Shown: positions 1-10,652, counted from the first letter of the stretch. The stretch: 64,000 nt of DNA from Branchiostoma floridae (GCF_000003815.2 NC_049984.1:3804618-3868617), one strand, 5' to 3'. Made by a program: numbers and translations. The notes: generated from the letters alone by a model not told the origin.

Positions 1-203
1 CGGGCTGGGACGAAAATAAAGTACAGAGCAGAGTTGACTCATTCCTCAGCCAACCGCCATCTATCACACCACAGTCATCTCTCAGTAAGACATCTGGACC
101 CACATATCTCCAGTTTTAAAACACTTTTATTCAGTTATGCCAAACTGGTTACGAAATGTGAATAAAGAGACTCTTTTTACACAACCGATGCTTTATTCTC
201 ACC

Positions 204-236
204 GACGTTTCGGTGACCGTCTGTCCCCTTCTTCAG
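204..236 (-). ncRNA. Hammerhead ribozyme-like motif, Penelope type, copy 1
   Basis: On the minus strand the core CTGAAGA (236-230) is followed by one extra A, a 6-bp stem II with a 5-nt loop (228-212), then GAAA (211-208) and the cleavage-type string CGTC (207-204). Stem II has one mismatch (G226 opposite A214) that copy 2 lacks. There is practically no stem III, as known for small hammerhead variants of Penelope-like retroelements, which act as dimers. The extra A between the core and stem II departs from the textbook consensus. Activity is untested. Confidence 0.55.
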
Positions 237-436
237 GGCAATTCTGACTGGTTCACATTGTACTGCAGGACAGGTGTTGCTGCTCACAGTTCAGATGCGG
301 TCACAAAACGAAAAGTATTTGCATATGTACAGACAGCTTTGATGCACATATTTACAATGCGGTCCCAAACGTAAAGGAGTGTAATACATCCATAACACAA
401 TCAGTTGTCAATTAACGATGAATTGATGTAACGGGG

Positions 437-455
437 TTTTTTTTTTTTTTTTTTT
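437..455 (-). other. Poly(A)-like tract on the minus strand
   Basis: A run of 19 T on the plus strand, shared with copy 2 at 11087-11103 (17 T). Read on the minus strand it would be a poly(A) tail at the end of whatever begins near 3200. No clear AATAAA directly precedes it, so it may be a retroposition scar or just a homopolymer. Confidence 0.4.
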
Positions 456-885
456 ACTTCTTAAGAATATTGTCCCACACGTGGTTACGAAATGTGTTTC
501 TTGCGTACTGCCTAGAAAATTCGCACTTGTATACCTTCCAGTGTAATATGCCTTGCCCTTGGTACCTATTTAGTGCGACCGTCCTTATACAACAACACAA
601 TTTTGTGAATTCAATGCCTTCTCGATCTCATGGCGATATCATTTCTGGCTTGCGGTCTTCAAAACGTTTCCCGGCAAAGTACGAGTACGTTTTCCTCCCT
701 AAAACATCCACCGTGAGCTCCATATTCTTCTGCGGCACTTCCCTGTGCCTGCCCGGGTATTTCAATCTTCGTAAGCTCAATGTGAAGACGCTGTTCAATG
801 TGAAGACGCTGGTGCCACTTCGGAACTGAACTGAGATCAACATCTTCCCGCTGCACCCCTCTGTGCCTGCCCGAGCCTTCCAATT

Positions 886-1435
886 TTCGTGAGCTCTACC
901 CGCGACACTCGCCGGTGCCTGCCCGAGTCTTACCATCTTCGCGAGCTCTACCCGCGACACTCGCCGGTGCCTGCCCGGGTCTTACCATGACCATCTTCGT
1001 GAGCTCTGCCCGCGACACTCGCCGGTGCCTGCCCGGGTCTTACCATCTTCGCGAGCTCTACCCGCGACACTCGCCGGTGCCTGCCCGGGTCTTACCATCT
1101 TCGCGAGCTCTACCCGCGACACTCGCCGGTGCCTGCCCGGGTCTTACCATGACCATCTTCGTGAGCTCTGCCCGCGACACTCGCCGGTGCCTGCCCGGGT
1201 CTTACCATCTTCGTGAGCTCTACCCGCGACACTCGCCGGTGCCTGCCCGGGCCTTACCATCTTCGTGAGCTCTACCCGCGACACTCGCCGGTGCCTGCCC
1301 GGGCCTTACCATCTTCGTCGTTCGTGAGCTCTACCCGCGACACTCGCCGGTGCCTGCCCGGGCCTTACCATCTTCATGAGCTCTACCCGCGGCACTCGCC
1401 GGTGCCTGCCCGGGCTGTACCGTCTTCATGAGCTG
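886..1435. repeat. 52-bp minisatellite, about 10 units
   Basis: Ten units carry the core GAGCTCTACCCGCG followed by CGCCGGTGCCTGCCCGGG. Most are 52 bp; some carry a 6-bp insertion (ACCATGACCATC variant) or a CGTCGTT insertion. Since 52 is not a multiple of three, successive units are read in shifting frames, giving recurrent artefact peptides such as RDTRRCLPG. The homologous array in copy 2 has about seven units. Confidence 0.92.
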
Positions 1436-2878
1436 TCCTTTCCTTGTGGCACTCAAGTGTCCGGAATGGCAAGGAGGGTGAGGGGGCCTAAGAGAGGCTG
1501 ACAGGCTGCTGTTCTTGCGCCACCACTTGCTGCTACATCTTTTGTCGTACCTGCCGCATCTGAAGATCCCTGAAGTCCGAAACTTCTTACAAGGGTCGTT
1601 ACGGGTGGGGGAGAACGTCACGCGTGAACCAGCACGTCCCGGTTCCTGAGAACTATGCGGAAAACAAAACACAATTATCGATACCGCTGACGAAATTACA
1701 CACAAAAATCCAGCCGTAACAATATCCACACCATACGCACTCGACATCCCCCCGCCTAGCGCTCAAAGGTGGGCAAGCCACGATAACATGAACAGTCCTA
1801 GGCCATGCGTGCTCCCCGTACATACATGCTCAACAACCAAACGCTAAGCTTGGTAAAATAGGCCACTCACACGACAATCACCTTACGTACGGGCAACACC
1901 CACGCAATCCAAAAAGTTAAACTTGACAAACGAAAACGTTTAACAATAACATGTACGTAACAAAAACCACGCTCTAGAAACGCTGGCAGTCTGCATTACT
2001 ACATCGCCCACGAGGAGGATGGCGGCGGGTTTCAATTCCTGAAAAGAACTCCAAAAATGGTAGCCATAGTGAGTCCCGATACCATGACAGTGCTATCCTA
2101 AAATCCTGCATAAAACCATACACACGAAATAAATATAAAGATTTAAAGAAAATGACAAGAAAATGGCGAAGCTCTAGATCTGTAAAGGACCTCCGCACTG
2201 TATGGAGGCGTTCGTAGAATTCCCTGGTAGAGGATGGATGCAGATTGTGATTTCAGTCACGGCGATACTGTGAGAGTATCCATCTTGCTTCTTTGTCCGG
2301 GGTTTCAAACCACGTGTCTGCGTATCACTAGAATATACACAAAAATCAGAAAATGACAAGAAAATGGTGAACATCTCGGTCTGAAACTCTCCTCAATAAC
2401 AGACAAAAGCCTCCCTTGCCTTCCAAGGTAGAGGATGGCAACGGATTCTATTATCCCACCACGGTGACTCAGAGGGTAGCCATGTTGCATCTCCTCGACA
2501 GCGACAGCTCTAGCATCCTGGTAACACTTTCACAAAACAAGAAAAACACACAAATAGCAAACTCCTAAACAGCACCACTAATCAGCGTCGTCAAAAAGGT
2601 GGCCACAGCAAAATTCAACAGAGGATGCGATCGTATATACTAAAAACTGAAAAGAAACATTCTAAATATCAAAGGTAGCTCTCTCCCGTCGGACCTGCAT
2701 ACAACGTTTACAAAGCGTTCACAAAACACTCAGCAAACAGGCAACAGACAAAACGCGACAATGAAACTATGTGACAGTCAACCGGAAAAATTTGCAAAAA
2801 CGTGAAGTCCTTCCGTACGGCAGAAACATGACTCTGCGAGCCCTGCAACAGGCCTAGACTACAGATATCAAACATGTC
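1436..2878. other. Body of duplicated unit, no recognised gene
   Basis: Apart from 1521-1666 this stretch is shared with copy 2 (13500-14713). Many short frames exist on both strands but none is long, conserved in frame between copies, or recognisable. Direct internal similarity is visible between about 2130-2240 and 2345-2420 (ATGACAAGAAAATGG followed by a GGTAGAGGATGG block). It may be an untranslated or intronic part of a minus-strand transcription unit. Confidence 0.5.
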
Positions 2879-3067
2879 TCACCACAACACCAACCACAAA
2901 CCGAACAAGTAAATGTCCAGACCGGGCTCAGATAGAGCTTTCCTGTGCTCAACCACACCTTGCGTGGTACCGTGTATCTCTGATACAATACCCGGGAGAG
3001 TACGAGCTGCCGTCACGAGCTTGAGCTGCTGCACCGCATCGTGTAGTAGCGAGTCTTCCGCCGGCAT
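2879..3067 (-). CDS. Candidate 62-residue small protein, duplicated unit copy 1
   Basis: This is the first ATG downstream of the predicted minus-strand TATA box. It has an A at -3 (context AGAATGC). The frame gives MPAEDSLLHD at the N-terminus and SEPGLDIY near residues 46-53, then a hydrophobic end (LFGLWLVLW) before TGA. Copy 2 (14714-14905) opens at the same ATG and matches 46 of the first 54 residues, with mostly mild changes, before the tails diverge. An upstream in-frame ATG at 3205 exists but would lie 5' of the likely transcription start and is absent in copy 2. No domain is recognised. It may be the first exon of a spliced gene (GTGAGA follows the stop region in copy 1) or a chance frame in a repeat. 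Confidence 0.3.
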   Translation of the reverse strand: MPAEDSLLHDAVQQLKLVTAARTLPGIVSEIHGTTQGVVEHRKALSEPGLDIYLFGLWLVLW

Positions 3068-3208
3068 TCTCGTGGCCTTGTCCCGGCAACGACGTGGCCT
3101 TTTCCCGGCAAGTTTTCTGCGCTGGGGCGATGAAGGACGTACGCTGTTGGCTTCAGACGAGCCGGAGGGCCAGCACACAGAAGAATGATATATTCCTGCG
3201 CGCATCTC

Positions 3209-3248
3209 TTATTTATAGGGGGAGTGACGTCATACTTTTCGGTCCAAT
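3209..3248 (-). promoter_or_regulatory. CCAAT-CRE-TATA promoter, copy 1
   Basis: Read on the minus strand: TGATTGG (inverse of CCAATCA, 3244-3250), a perfect palindromic CRE TGACGTCA (3225-3232), then TATAAATAAG (3218-3209). Spacing and order are those of a compact RNA polymerase II promoter, predicting a start near 3180. All three boxes are conserved in copy 2, and the duplication ends about 20 bp upstream of the CCAAT box. Confidence 0.6.
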
Positions 3249-3266
3249 CATTGCGCGCCTCAAATA

Positions 3267-3556
3267 GAAAACTTTGCTCAGAGAGCCAGAGTTCAACATC
3301 TGTTCTAGCTGTCTATCTCGTGATGCCGTAGCAAAGGGCTTTGCCCAGTAATATATAGATGTAGATCTAGCTATGTGGAAAGAATGTGAAGTAGAAATTT
3401 AGATTATCCTGAGTATATGGGTGGGACAGGCCATACGGCCAGAATAAAATAGATAAAAAAACTTTGCTCAGAGAGCCAGAGTTCAATATGAGCTGTTCTA
3501 GCTGTCTATCTCGTGATGCTGTAGCAAAGGGCTTTATCCAGTAATATATGATATAG
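3267..3556. repeat. Two direct repeats of about 90 bp
   Basis: The block starting AAAACTTTGCTCAGAGAGCC (near 3268) recurs at about 3459, both continuing through GTCTATCTCGTGATG and GCAAAGGGCTTT to GTAATATAT. The spacer holds GGCCAGAATAAAATAG, which looks like the 3' end of a retroposon. The family was not identified. Confidence 0.7.
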
Positions 3557-6328
3557 TTTGTAGAAGTCCTGTTACTCTTTTATGATTGACAGTCGTATGG
3601 ACCACATCTACATGATCTCTATGATATCATTGACAGCGGCTGAACCAAACTCCATCCTTCGACTCCGTGACATACGTGATGGACAACATTAGGGGTCAGG
3701 TCCCGGTCAGTCCATACCAAAGTCTCTCAGTGATCCAATGGGCACATACGAAACCAACATCAGAACAGTCAATGATTTCAGATGTATCGCTGGACCTGTT
3801 AGGGGAAAAAAGGGGACCCATATCAGTACCCCTGTCAGGGCGATGTGTGCATACATGGCACGTTTATCATCAGCGCGCAGTTTCACAGCACTGTTAACAC
3901 TGAAGCTGAATGACGAATGGGCAGTGGCCATTTTTAAATACCCACTGCACGTATTTTGTGTGGAAGATTTGTCGATTCTCATCCCCCATCGTGTCATGTG
4001 GCTTCACATCTGCGCATTTTACTGCTGTCATAACTCACCTACATCCCCACTAATGCGACCAAATGCACACAACTTCTATGTAACCGTGCTTGAAGAATGG
4101 GCTTTTCAACTTTTGTATTCCTCCTGATTTATGGAACGGCCCGGTTTACTACCCACAGACTTAAGTTCATGATGGTCGGAAGATATCAGAGTCTTACATC
4201 TCGACACTTTGGTTTGAAGACGAATGAGGTTTACCCCGACTTTATCCATTTCGTACCGAGTCCATATGGACGGCTTCCTTTGAAAAGTTGCTGTCAAAAC
4301 GTACTCCGTGGGGATGGCAATGACACATGCGGAGAGAAATGGCTAACTACGCGGCGATAAAGATGGCCAGACTGACAAGCTGGGAGACAAGTTTGCCAGG
4401 TCATCACTCTGGGAGGTAATCCTGACCGAGAACTTGGTCGACTGGAGCGAGCGTAGGAAACACACCCTTCATACAAATAAGGGCAGAGTTGGTTTATGAT
4501 GAAAAGGCGTGTTTTCCACCACATATACAATCAGACCCAGCACACGTTGACAAAACAGTGCTTGGCAATAATTTTGCTTTTACTTACTGATTGTTTACTG
4601 TTTGGTATTTATACATGATTCCAACAAGACCGACAAGCATCCCAATAAGCCCGACAATAAAGGTATTCTCATTAATAAGGTTAGTTATCGAGAGGACTAA
4701 CACACCCTTTTTGTCTCTTTCAATTTCATCACTCTTCCCCGTTATCCAATTCTCTTCTAATCCTGTCAAGACTTTCTTCTTGGCTTTTTTTCCTTCATTA
4801 CTCCTTAAAGTTAGTTTTCCTTCTTTGTTTTATTTCAGCTCAAACTGTTCACAAAATATGATATCACTCTGTTTCACCAGGCCAGAGATAACCTTCTGTG
4901 TGAACATAAATGTGAGTCATCGTGTCTGGTTAAGAGAAGGAGAGGTTAGTCACAAGTTATCCTGCTAGCCAAGGACTGTGTAGCCTTAAGTAACTTTGTG
5001 AGAATTTGGAAGCATTATCAAACCATACATGAACATACCTGTTCTGTTTCTACTTGACGTCCGCTAATATACAGAGCCTTGGTATGGATTATCACAGCAC
5101 TGATAACTGTATGTAGTACATGTAAGGCCAAGACCAATATCTCCCCCCAGTTGTCTATAACACTTGGCCGCGACACGCGCACGTAATATCAGTCATTACA
5201 TGGATGTCGATAGGACAGTATATTAGTGCTGCAACAGTGGGACTTTGTATCAGATACGGCCATCTATAGTATCCTTTTTGAGGTGCGTAATTATTGGCCC
5301 TCCAGTATGAGTGATGCGGAAATCGTCGTCTTCCGCCTTTGCCATCTCTGGCTATTGAGCCCTTCCTTTTCCCTTTGAACCCCTTAACTTTGTACCTGTA
5401 TCAGTATCTATAATTAGTATAGATATCTAGCTAACGTAACCGCCCTTCAGCGTAATGCATCAACGTGTCTGTGTCTGTATAGATCAATGCGTTCGTATCT
5501 GGATCTATCTGGCTAATATAACATTCCTTTGGAAGAACACTTGTCATCCGCTCCCTCTTTACCTCTTTCACCACACCCTTTCTCATTATTCTCTCTCAAT
5601 TCCCCATCTCTCATTTCCCCTCTCTCAACTCCCTTCTCTCATGTAACTCCTTTCTCATCTTACCTCTCACACTGCCTCTCCCTTGTACGGTACCCACTCT
5701 CAAACAACCCAACACTCATATATAGCCCACTCTCATCTTTTGCTGTACGACAAACAAAATGGAGGAAGCAACACAAAATTGTTATCTCAAAACCGTTCCT
5801 CTACGATTAATTCAAGGAAGATCGATATGGAGACGGCCAAGCCCAGTTCTGAATTATCCGCGTTAGAGGTAAAAGAAAACTATTTTTCCCTCGCATCGCA
5901 GGACCATTTGTCTTGAGCCTCGACTGTCTCTATGCCCAACGACCCCGAGCCTTATCCAACCTTAACTTTCAAGGATTCGCTTGACGATGCTGATTCCCAA
6001 CCTTTCAGAGCACGGAGACGCTCATATTTGCCACTCTTCCTGCTTAATAGAACTCGACCCACCGACACAACAATATGGAAAGACACCAGGCTTGCACAAG
6101 TGCAGTGCAAAATTGTTCCAAACGCTCACCGCGACCTGGGAGATGCATAATGCCCAAAAGTATTATTCTGAGTCCAGACGACCTCTCAACAGTTCAAAGA
6201 CGATTTTTTTTTTCCTCAAAAGAGATAGCGGTAAGCCCAAGATGGAAACAAAAGACAAAAATAGTGTTCCACATCACAGCTTCGATGTTGGGATCCGGTG
6301 TAAAAGTCTGTAAGGGTACTTGTGTCGG
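3557..6328. other. Intergenic stretch, no supported gene
   Basis: Only short unrelated frames on both strands; none shows family similarity or splice-flanked coding structure. A polypyrimidine tract rich in CTCTC and TTCC occupies about 5538-5700. Confidence 0.5.
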
Positions 6329-6339
6329 CTGATTCAACT
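6329..6339. repeat. Target-site duplication of RTE element, left copy
   Basis: CTGATTCAACT here is identical to 9634-9644 on the other side of the element. It directly abuts the element's tetranucleotide tail. Confidence 0.9.
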
Positions 6340-6346
6340 CACTCAC

Positions 6347-9300
6347 TCACTCATCCTCTTGCACATGGTGCGTAGAGCCGACTGCGTGCACTAGAGTTCT
6401 CCACCGCCCTCTGTTCAATGCTGCTGGCTGCGCCTGCTGGGGTGTGATGTTGATGCTGCGGAGATCTCTGGTCACCACGTCCATCCAGCGGGTGCGAGGC
6501 GCCCCCCGTGGTCGCCGCCATCCTGCCTGCTTGGGATCGAAGTCTAGCAGGGCTCTCGTAGGGTGTTCTGGGGGGAGGCGAAGGACGTGGCCATACCAGC
6601 GGACTCTTCTCATGGCAGCGAGGCTAGAGGCAGGAGGTTGTCCGGTCTGCTCCCGGAGGTCGCAGTTACGCACATGCTCTTGCCAGCGAGTGCATGTGAT
6701 TCTCCTCAAGGCTCTGCTGTCAAACCCATCGAGACGGGCTGCCAAGGTGTTGCTCAGCGGCCAGGTTTCGGAGCCGTACAGAAGGACTGATACGACGGAA
6801 GAGTTGTACACGCGCTGTTTGGTCTGTAAGGAGACATGGCGGTGTCGCCAGAGTGGTTTCCACAGGGACTGTAGGACAGCGGAGGCCTGGGCACGTCGTT
6901 GATTTATCTCTGGCTTCAAGTCGCCTGTCTTAGAGATGATAGAACCCAGGTACTTGAATGTGGAGACAAACTTGACGGGGCAGCCGCTGAAGATGAAGGG
7001 TTCAGGGTCAGGGCCGTCTCCAACATGCATCAGTTCCGTCTTGCCCCAGTTGATACTGAGTCCAAGCTTCTTGGCCTCCTCGTCGTAGACTGTGAGAGCG
7101 TCTTGAAGTCGGGTCAGGTCATCGGCAAGCAGGGAAGTGTCGTCGGCATACTCTATGTCCGCCAGGTTGTACTGCCCGAAAGATACCCCAGGGACACGCT
7201 CACAGACCCTGGACATCAGATAGTCGATGATGCAGTTGAAGAGATCCGGTGCAGCCACGCATCCTTGTCTGACCCCACTGTTGATGGAGAACCACTCGGA
7301 CTCTTTCCCGTTCACTCTGACGCAGCTCTCCGCGGAGTTGTACAGCTGCTGGAAGAGGGAAATTGTCTTCTGAGGTGCTCCAAGAAGTCTCAGGATTTTC
7401 CAGAGGGAGGCGTGGTCTACCGTGTCGAACGCCGCTCGGAGGTCGATGAATGCGATGTAGAGGTGACGGTCCTTTCTGAACTCCCGGGCCTTCTCGATAG
7501 CCAGACGGAGTGCAGAAATGTGGTCGATGGTGGAGCGGTTTGGCATGAAGCCTGCCTGTTGCGGGCGCCGCCTGCTCCTGATGGCAGGGATGGCTCTGGT
7601 GAGGAGGATACGGGTGAACAGCTTGCCTGGAATGGAAAGTAGGGTGATGCCTCTGTGGTTGCTGCACACCAGCTGGTCTCCCTTCCTTTTCCAGAAAGGC
7701 AGGATGATCCCTCGCCTCCAGTCATCAGGGAGTGTCTCCAGGACCCACACATGGTTCACAATCTGAGTAAGCCACTGAATCATGTGATCCCCTCCTGCCT
7801 TCAGCATCTCAGCCGTTATGTTGCAGATCCCAGGGGCTTTCCCATTCTTCAGTTTACCCAGGGCGGCCTTCACCTCGTCCGGAGTAACAGGAGTTACGGG
7901 ACAGTCTGCGTTTGTGGCATCAGTCGCACTGGCTGCTTCGGAGAGTGTAGGGTCCTCTGGTACTGGAGGGTGGTTGAGCAGCTGGCTGAAATGTTCCTTC
8001 CATCTGTGGATACAGTCGGACTCTGTAGAGATGATGTTACCAACGCTGTCTTTGATGAGGAAACTGCGTTGTCGTGGGCCAGCCTTGGCTTGACGTAGGA
8101 GCCTGTAGACTTGTCGCTGGTCATTCCGCTCTGCTGCGGCTTCGAGCTTAGCAGCTTGATCCGTCCAGTACTTCTCACGGTCCTGGCGAATAGCTATGTT
8201 GCGGATTCCATTGAGTCGGCGATACTCCGTCAGATCTCCACGTAAGCGTGCAGCACGGCGTGAGTCAATGATGTCGAGAGTCTCAGGTGAGATCCAGGGT
8301 TGCTTGGGTGAGGGTCTGCTCTTGCCAACTGTTTCCTCAGTCGCTTTAAGGACCTCTTCTTTAAAGAGCTGCCAGTCCGTCGTGGCATCCATTGCTAGGG
8401 CGTTGTACCTGTTGGAGATGGCACAGCTGAAGGCCTCTTGGATTAAGGGATCCTTGAGCCGTGAGGAGTCAACTCGTACTTGCTTTTTGGAGGAAGGGTC
8501 GGCTTTAAGCTTGAGTCGCATGTGGGCCATCAGCAGCCTGTGGTCTGTGTTGCCGAGCTGGGCACCTCTGTAGACTCGGCAGTTGGTGATGAATGACTTC
8601 CAGCGGCCAGAGATGAGGATGTGGTCGATGGCTTTTCTGGTTCTTCCGTCAGGGCTGTACCAGGTCCAGTGATGGATCCTCTTGCGTGGAAACCAGGTGT
8701 CAGCGATGCAGAGGTTAGTAGCTCTGCAGAGTTCCAGTAGGCGGTTTCCGTTGTCGTTAGTAGTTGTGTCCACAGATATGGGGCCCATCACATCCTGCTG
8801 GGCAGAGGGGCGGGTGTTAGCTGAAAGGGTGGCATTAGCATCGGTAAGAACAAGGGTGATGTCATGCGGTGGAGCATCTTGGACAGCTTCCTGCAGCTGG
8901 TCGTAGAACGCATCCTTGTCAGTGTCCTCGGCTACCTCTGTTGGCGCGTAGGCGACAATGACAGTCATCTTTCCATGTGTGTGAAGGAGACGGGCTGTGA
9001 GCAGTCTGTCAGAGATGGGTTTCCAGCTGATGAGTGAGCCTCTCAGCCGTGAGGGAATGGCTAGGGCTACACCGTAGAGGCCGGTTCTGTCCTCAGGGCC
9101 GCTCCATATGAAGGTGTGGTCTCCAACAATGGTCTCTCCTGAGCCGGGCCATCTGACTTCGCAGATGCCCGCCAGACTGAGGTCATATTTGGTGAGTTCG
9201 TGCGACAGAAGTGTTGCATAGCCTGTTCGAAGAAGGGTTTGTACATTCCAGGTCGCGACGCGTACCTTGTTACGGAAATTCAGTACTCGTTTATCTGTGG

Positions 9301-9457
9301 CGCGCAGTGGTCGATTCCGAGAAAGGTCAGTCCTAATGCTTCCAGTCGGTGTCGTTACATGATTAAGATCCGCCATGACGGGTAGTGGGCCCGACGCTGG
9401 CGTAGTCAGCTGGTGGGGCTGCCACCTCGCAGCATAACTGACATGCTGAGGGTCCAT
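6347..9457 (-). CDS. RTE-type endonuclease/reverse transcriptase, intact ORF
   Basis: This 1036-residue protein performs target-primed reverse transcription. The N-terminal endonuclease/exonuclease/phosphatase fold spans about 64-315: ATWNVQT (N71), ICEVRW (E100), LTDANAT (D206, N208), AIDHIL (277-281) and NTDHRLL (D305, H306). A linker leads to the reverse transcriptase at about 525-850: FIDLRAAFDTVD (D672, D678), GVRQGC (729-733) and the catalytic EYADDTSL (D772 and neighbours). The C-terminal part has VLLYGSETW (near 891) and RWYGHVLRL, common in such LINEs; no RNase H or zinc knuckle is evident. No stop or frameshift interrupts it. The start is the first ATG after an in-frame TAA six bases upstream. 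The TGA stop lies inside the GAGT tail. Confidence 0.93.
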   Translation of the reverse strand: MDPQHVSYAARWQPHQLTTPASGPLPVMADLNHVTTPTGSIRTDLSRNRPLRATDKRVLNFRNKVRVATWNVQTLLRTGYATLLSHELTKYDLSLAGICEVRWPGSGETIVGDHTFIWSGPEDRTGLYGVALAIPSRLRGSLISWKPISDRLLTARLLHTHGKMTVIVAYAPTEVAEDTDKDAFYDQLQEAVQDAPPHDITLVLTDANATLSANTRPSAQQDVMGPISVDTTTNDNGNRLLELCRATNLCIADTWFPRKRIHHWTWYSPDGRTRKAIDHILISGRWKSFITNCRVYRGAQLGNTDHRLLMAHMRLKLKADPSSKKQVRVDSSRLKDPLIQEAFSCAISNRYNALAMDATTDWQLFKEEVLKATEETVGKSRPSPKQPWISPETLDIIDSRRAARLRGDLTEYRRLNGIRNIAIRQDREKYWTDQAAKLEAAAERNDQRQVYRLLRQAKAGPRQRSFLIKDSVGNIISTESDCIHRWKEHFSQLLNHPPVPEDPTLSEAASATDATNADCPVTPVTPDEVKAALGKLKNGKAPGICNITAEMLKAGGDHMIQWLTQIVNHVWVLETLPDDWRRGIILPFWKRKGDQLVCSNHRGITLLSIPGKLFTRILLTRAIPAIRSRRRPQQAGFMPNRSTIDHISALRLAIEKAREFRKDRHLYIAFIDLRAAFDTVDHASLWKILRLLGAPQKTISLFQQLYNSAESCVRVNGKESEWFSINSGVRQGCVAAPDLFNCIIDYLMSRVCERVPGVSFGQYNLADIEYADDTSLLADDLTRLQDALTVYDEEAKKLGLSINWGKTELMHVGDGPDPEPFIFSGCPVKFVSTFKYLGSIISKTGDLKPEINQRRAQASAVLQSLWKPLWRHRHVSLQTKQRVYNSSVVSVLLYGSETWPLSNTLAARLDGFDSRALRRITCTRWQEHVRNCDLREQTGQPPASSLAAMRRVRWYGHVLRLPPEHPTRALLDFDPKQAGWRRPRGAPRTRWMDVVTRDLRSINITPQQAQPAALNRGRWRTLVHAVGSTHHVQEDE

Positions 9458-9587
9458 CCTTTAGCGACTACCCAAGCTCCACCCCCTCATTCGAGGTTAC
9501 AGAGTAGGAATGTGGCACCTACCCCGGGACTGGGAGATTGGTACATTCGGGCTCTCACACCACGGCAAGGCGGATGGACCGGGAGCC

Positions 9588-9633
9588 GATGTTAGGGCAT
9601 CCCCGTGAGAGGTTGAGATGTTAGGGCATCCCC
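9588..9633 (-). repeat. Two 17-bp direct repeats at the RTE 5' end
   Basis: GATGTTAGGGCATCCCC occurs at 9588-9604 and again at 9617-9633, the second ending exactly at the target-site duplication. It may be a promoter repeat or the result of a template jump during 5'-end attachment. Confidence 0.85.
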
Positions 9634-9644
9634 CTGATTCAACT
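9634..9644. repeat. Target-site duplication of RTE element, right copy
   Basis: CTGATTCAACT, identical to 6329-6339. Confidence 0.9.
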
Positions 9645-10652
9645 AGAGATGATAAATCCGTCTAATACAATAGCGAACTAAGACGTTACGGTAATCCAGC
9701 CTACGATTTCTTACAAGGTTTCCGACCTAGAACAGTTCTCCCTAACTTCTGCAAGATACTTCTCAGCGTACCCTGGGATATAGGGCTTTTAACAGAGCTA
9801 GACATTTCCCCAAACCGATCAAAACATTTTCAAGCTTATCAGAGCTTCGTTTGTTTGAGGACACAATCATTGATACCTCGCTCTGCCCGGGCCAAGAAGC
9901 AAATTACCTGCTTGCCTGCCCTGCCCACGTGCTTAGGCCAGAGACTGGCCCCTCGCCTCTCTACGTCAGGGCTGTTCAAGTTGTATGGTCCTTAGCACCT
10001 GTTTCCGCAAACTTGAGACCCAGTCCCGTGTCTTTTGTAATTTCAGCGCTGCAGATGTCTACCACGTGGCCTTGGGTTTTGAAACTCCTGGTAGTAGGCT
10101 TATGGGACTAATGTGACTGGGGGTCTCTTTAATACCAGTCTGAACCACCTTAGTCTTATTACCAAAATTGTATCAACCAAAAGAGTGTTCTAATCCATGT
10201 CTAGCTTTGATGCTTCAATTGTGGTACACGATCTTGGAATGCAATACAGAGAAACGCCCCTAGGTGTCTCAAATCGAAAGCTAACAGGAGGAGCTCATGT
10301 GACCACTCCAGGGTCCCTGTCACACAAGTATATGTGGCGATAGGGAGTATACGTACCTGGCAATGACGCATATCACAACATCTGCTGATATCCTTGCGGT
10401 TCCACACTGGATTTCTTAGTCTACCAAATGCTATGCTAGGTATAACACTTCCGAGGAAAACAAACTCAGATTTTCACAACCATTGTAACCTCTATGGAAA
10501 AGATTTCTTGAACTATTTACCCGAGATGACTTTTCACTTGCGGCATTTCCTTTTCGAGCCCCTTTTCTTACATGCGACTTCAAGCTCACTTGTCGAGAAC
10601 TGCAATTTGCTGAATATTGCCGCTGAAAATGTAGCGTCATTATGCAAAGTCT
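9645..10652. other. Unique flank of duplicated unit, no firm gene
   Basis: No copy of this stretch is visible elsewhere in the window, because copy 1 is cut by the window edge. A plus-strand frame running through 10394-10771 ends with residues resembling a soluble enzyme tail (VSGWDENKVQSRVDSF). This resemblance, loosely to FAD-dependent glycerol-3-phosphate dehydrogenase C-termini, is too weak for a call. Confidence 0.35.

Larger units (their letters stand above)
1..3267 (-). repeat. Large direct duplication, copy 1
   Basis: This stretch is nearly identical to 10653-15083; the window begins inside it, so its left end is unknown. Homology stops sharply after the bases CCTCAAATAG (3258-3267 here, 15074-15083 in copy 2). 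Read on the minus strand the unit contains a promoter, a short ORF, about 1.4 kb without clear coding potential, a minisatellite, a poly(A)-like tract and a hammerhead-like motif. Copy 1 keeps about 150 bp (around 1521-1666) that copy 2 has replaced with about 1.5 kb of other DNA. It could be a segmental duplication, a non-autonomous element or a small gene family; the sequence alone does not decide. Confidence 0.9.
6340..9633 (-). mobile_element. Full-length RTE-clade LINE retrotransposon
   Basis: A 3.3-kb element on the minus strand bounded by perfect 11-bp target-site duplications. It has a short 5' leader (9458-9633), one ORF encoding an apurinic-type endonuclease and a reverse transcriptase, almost no 3' UTR, and a short tail of GAGT tetramers (6340-6356). 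A single EN-RT ORF, about 3.2 kb length and a simple-repeat tail instead of poly(A) are hallmarks of the RTE clade. The leader starts with two 17-bp direct repeats. The intact ORF and perfect duplications point to a recent insertion. The element is not in the large flanking duplication and lies between its copies. Confidence 0.92.

Noticed and set aside
915-1431. Open frames across the minisatellite (RDTRRCLPG-type peptides)
   Set aside because: They are produced by the 52-bp repeat read in shifting frames; unit insertions break them and copy 2 has a different number.
6444-8906. Long plus-strand frames inside the LINE (for example 6899-7642)
   Set aside because: Shadows of the intact minus-strand reverse transcriptase ORF; no motifs of their own.
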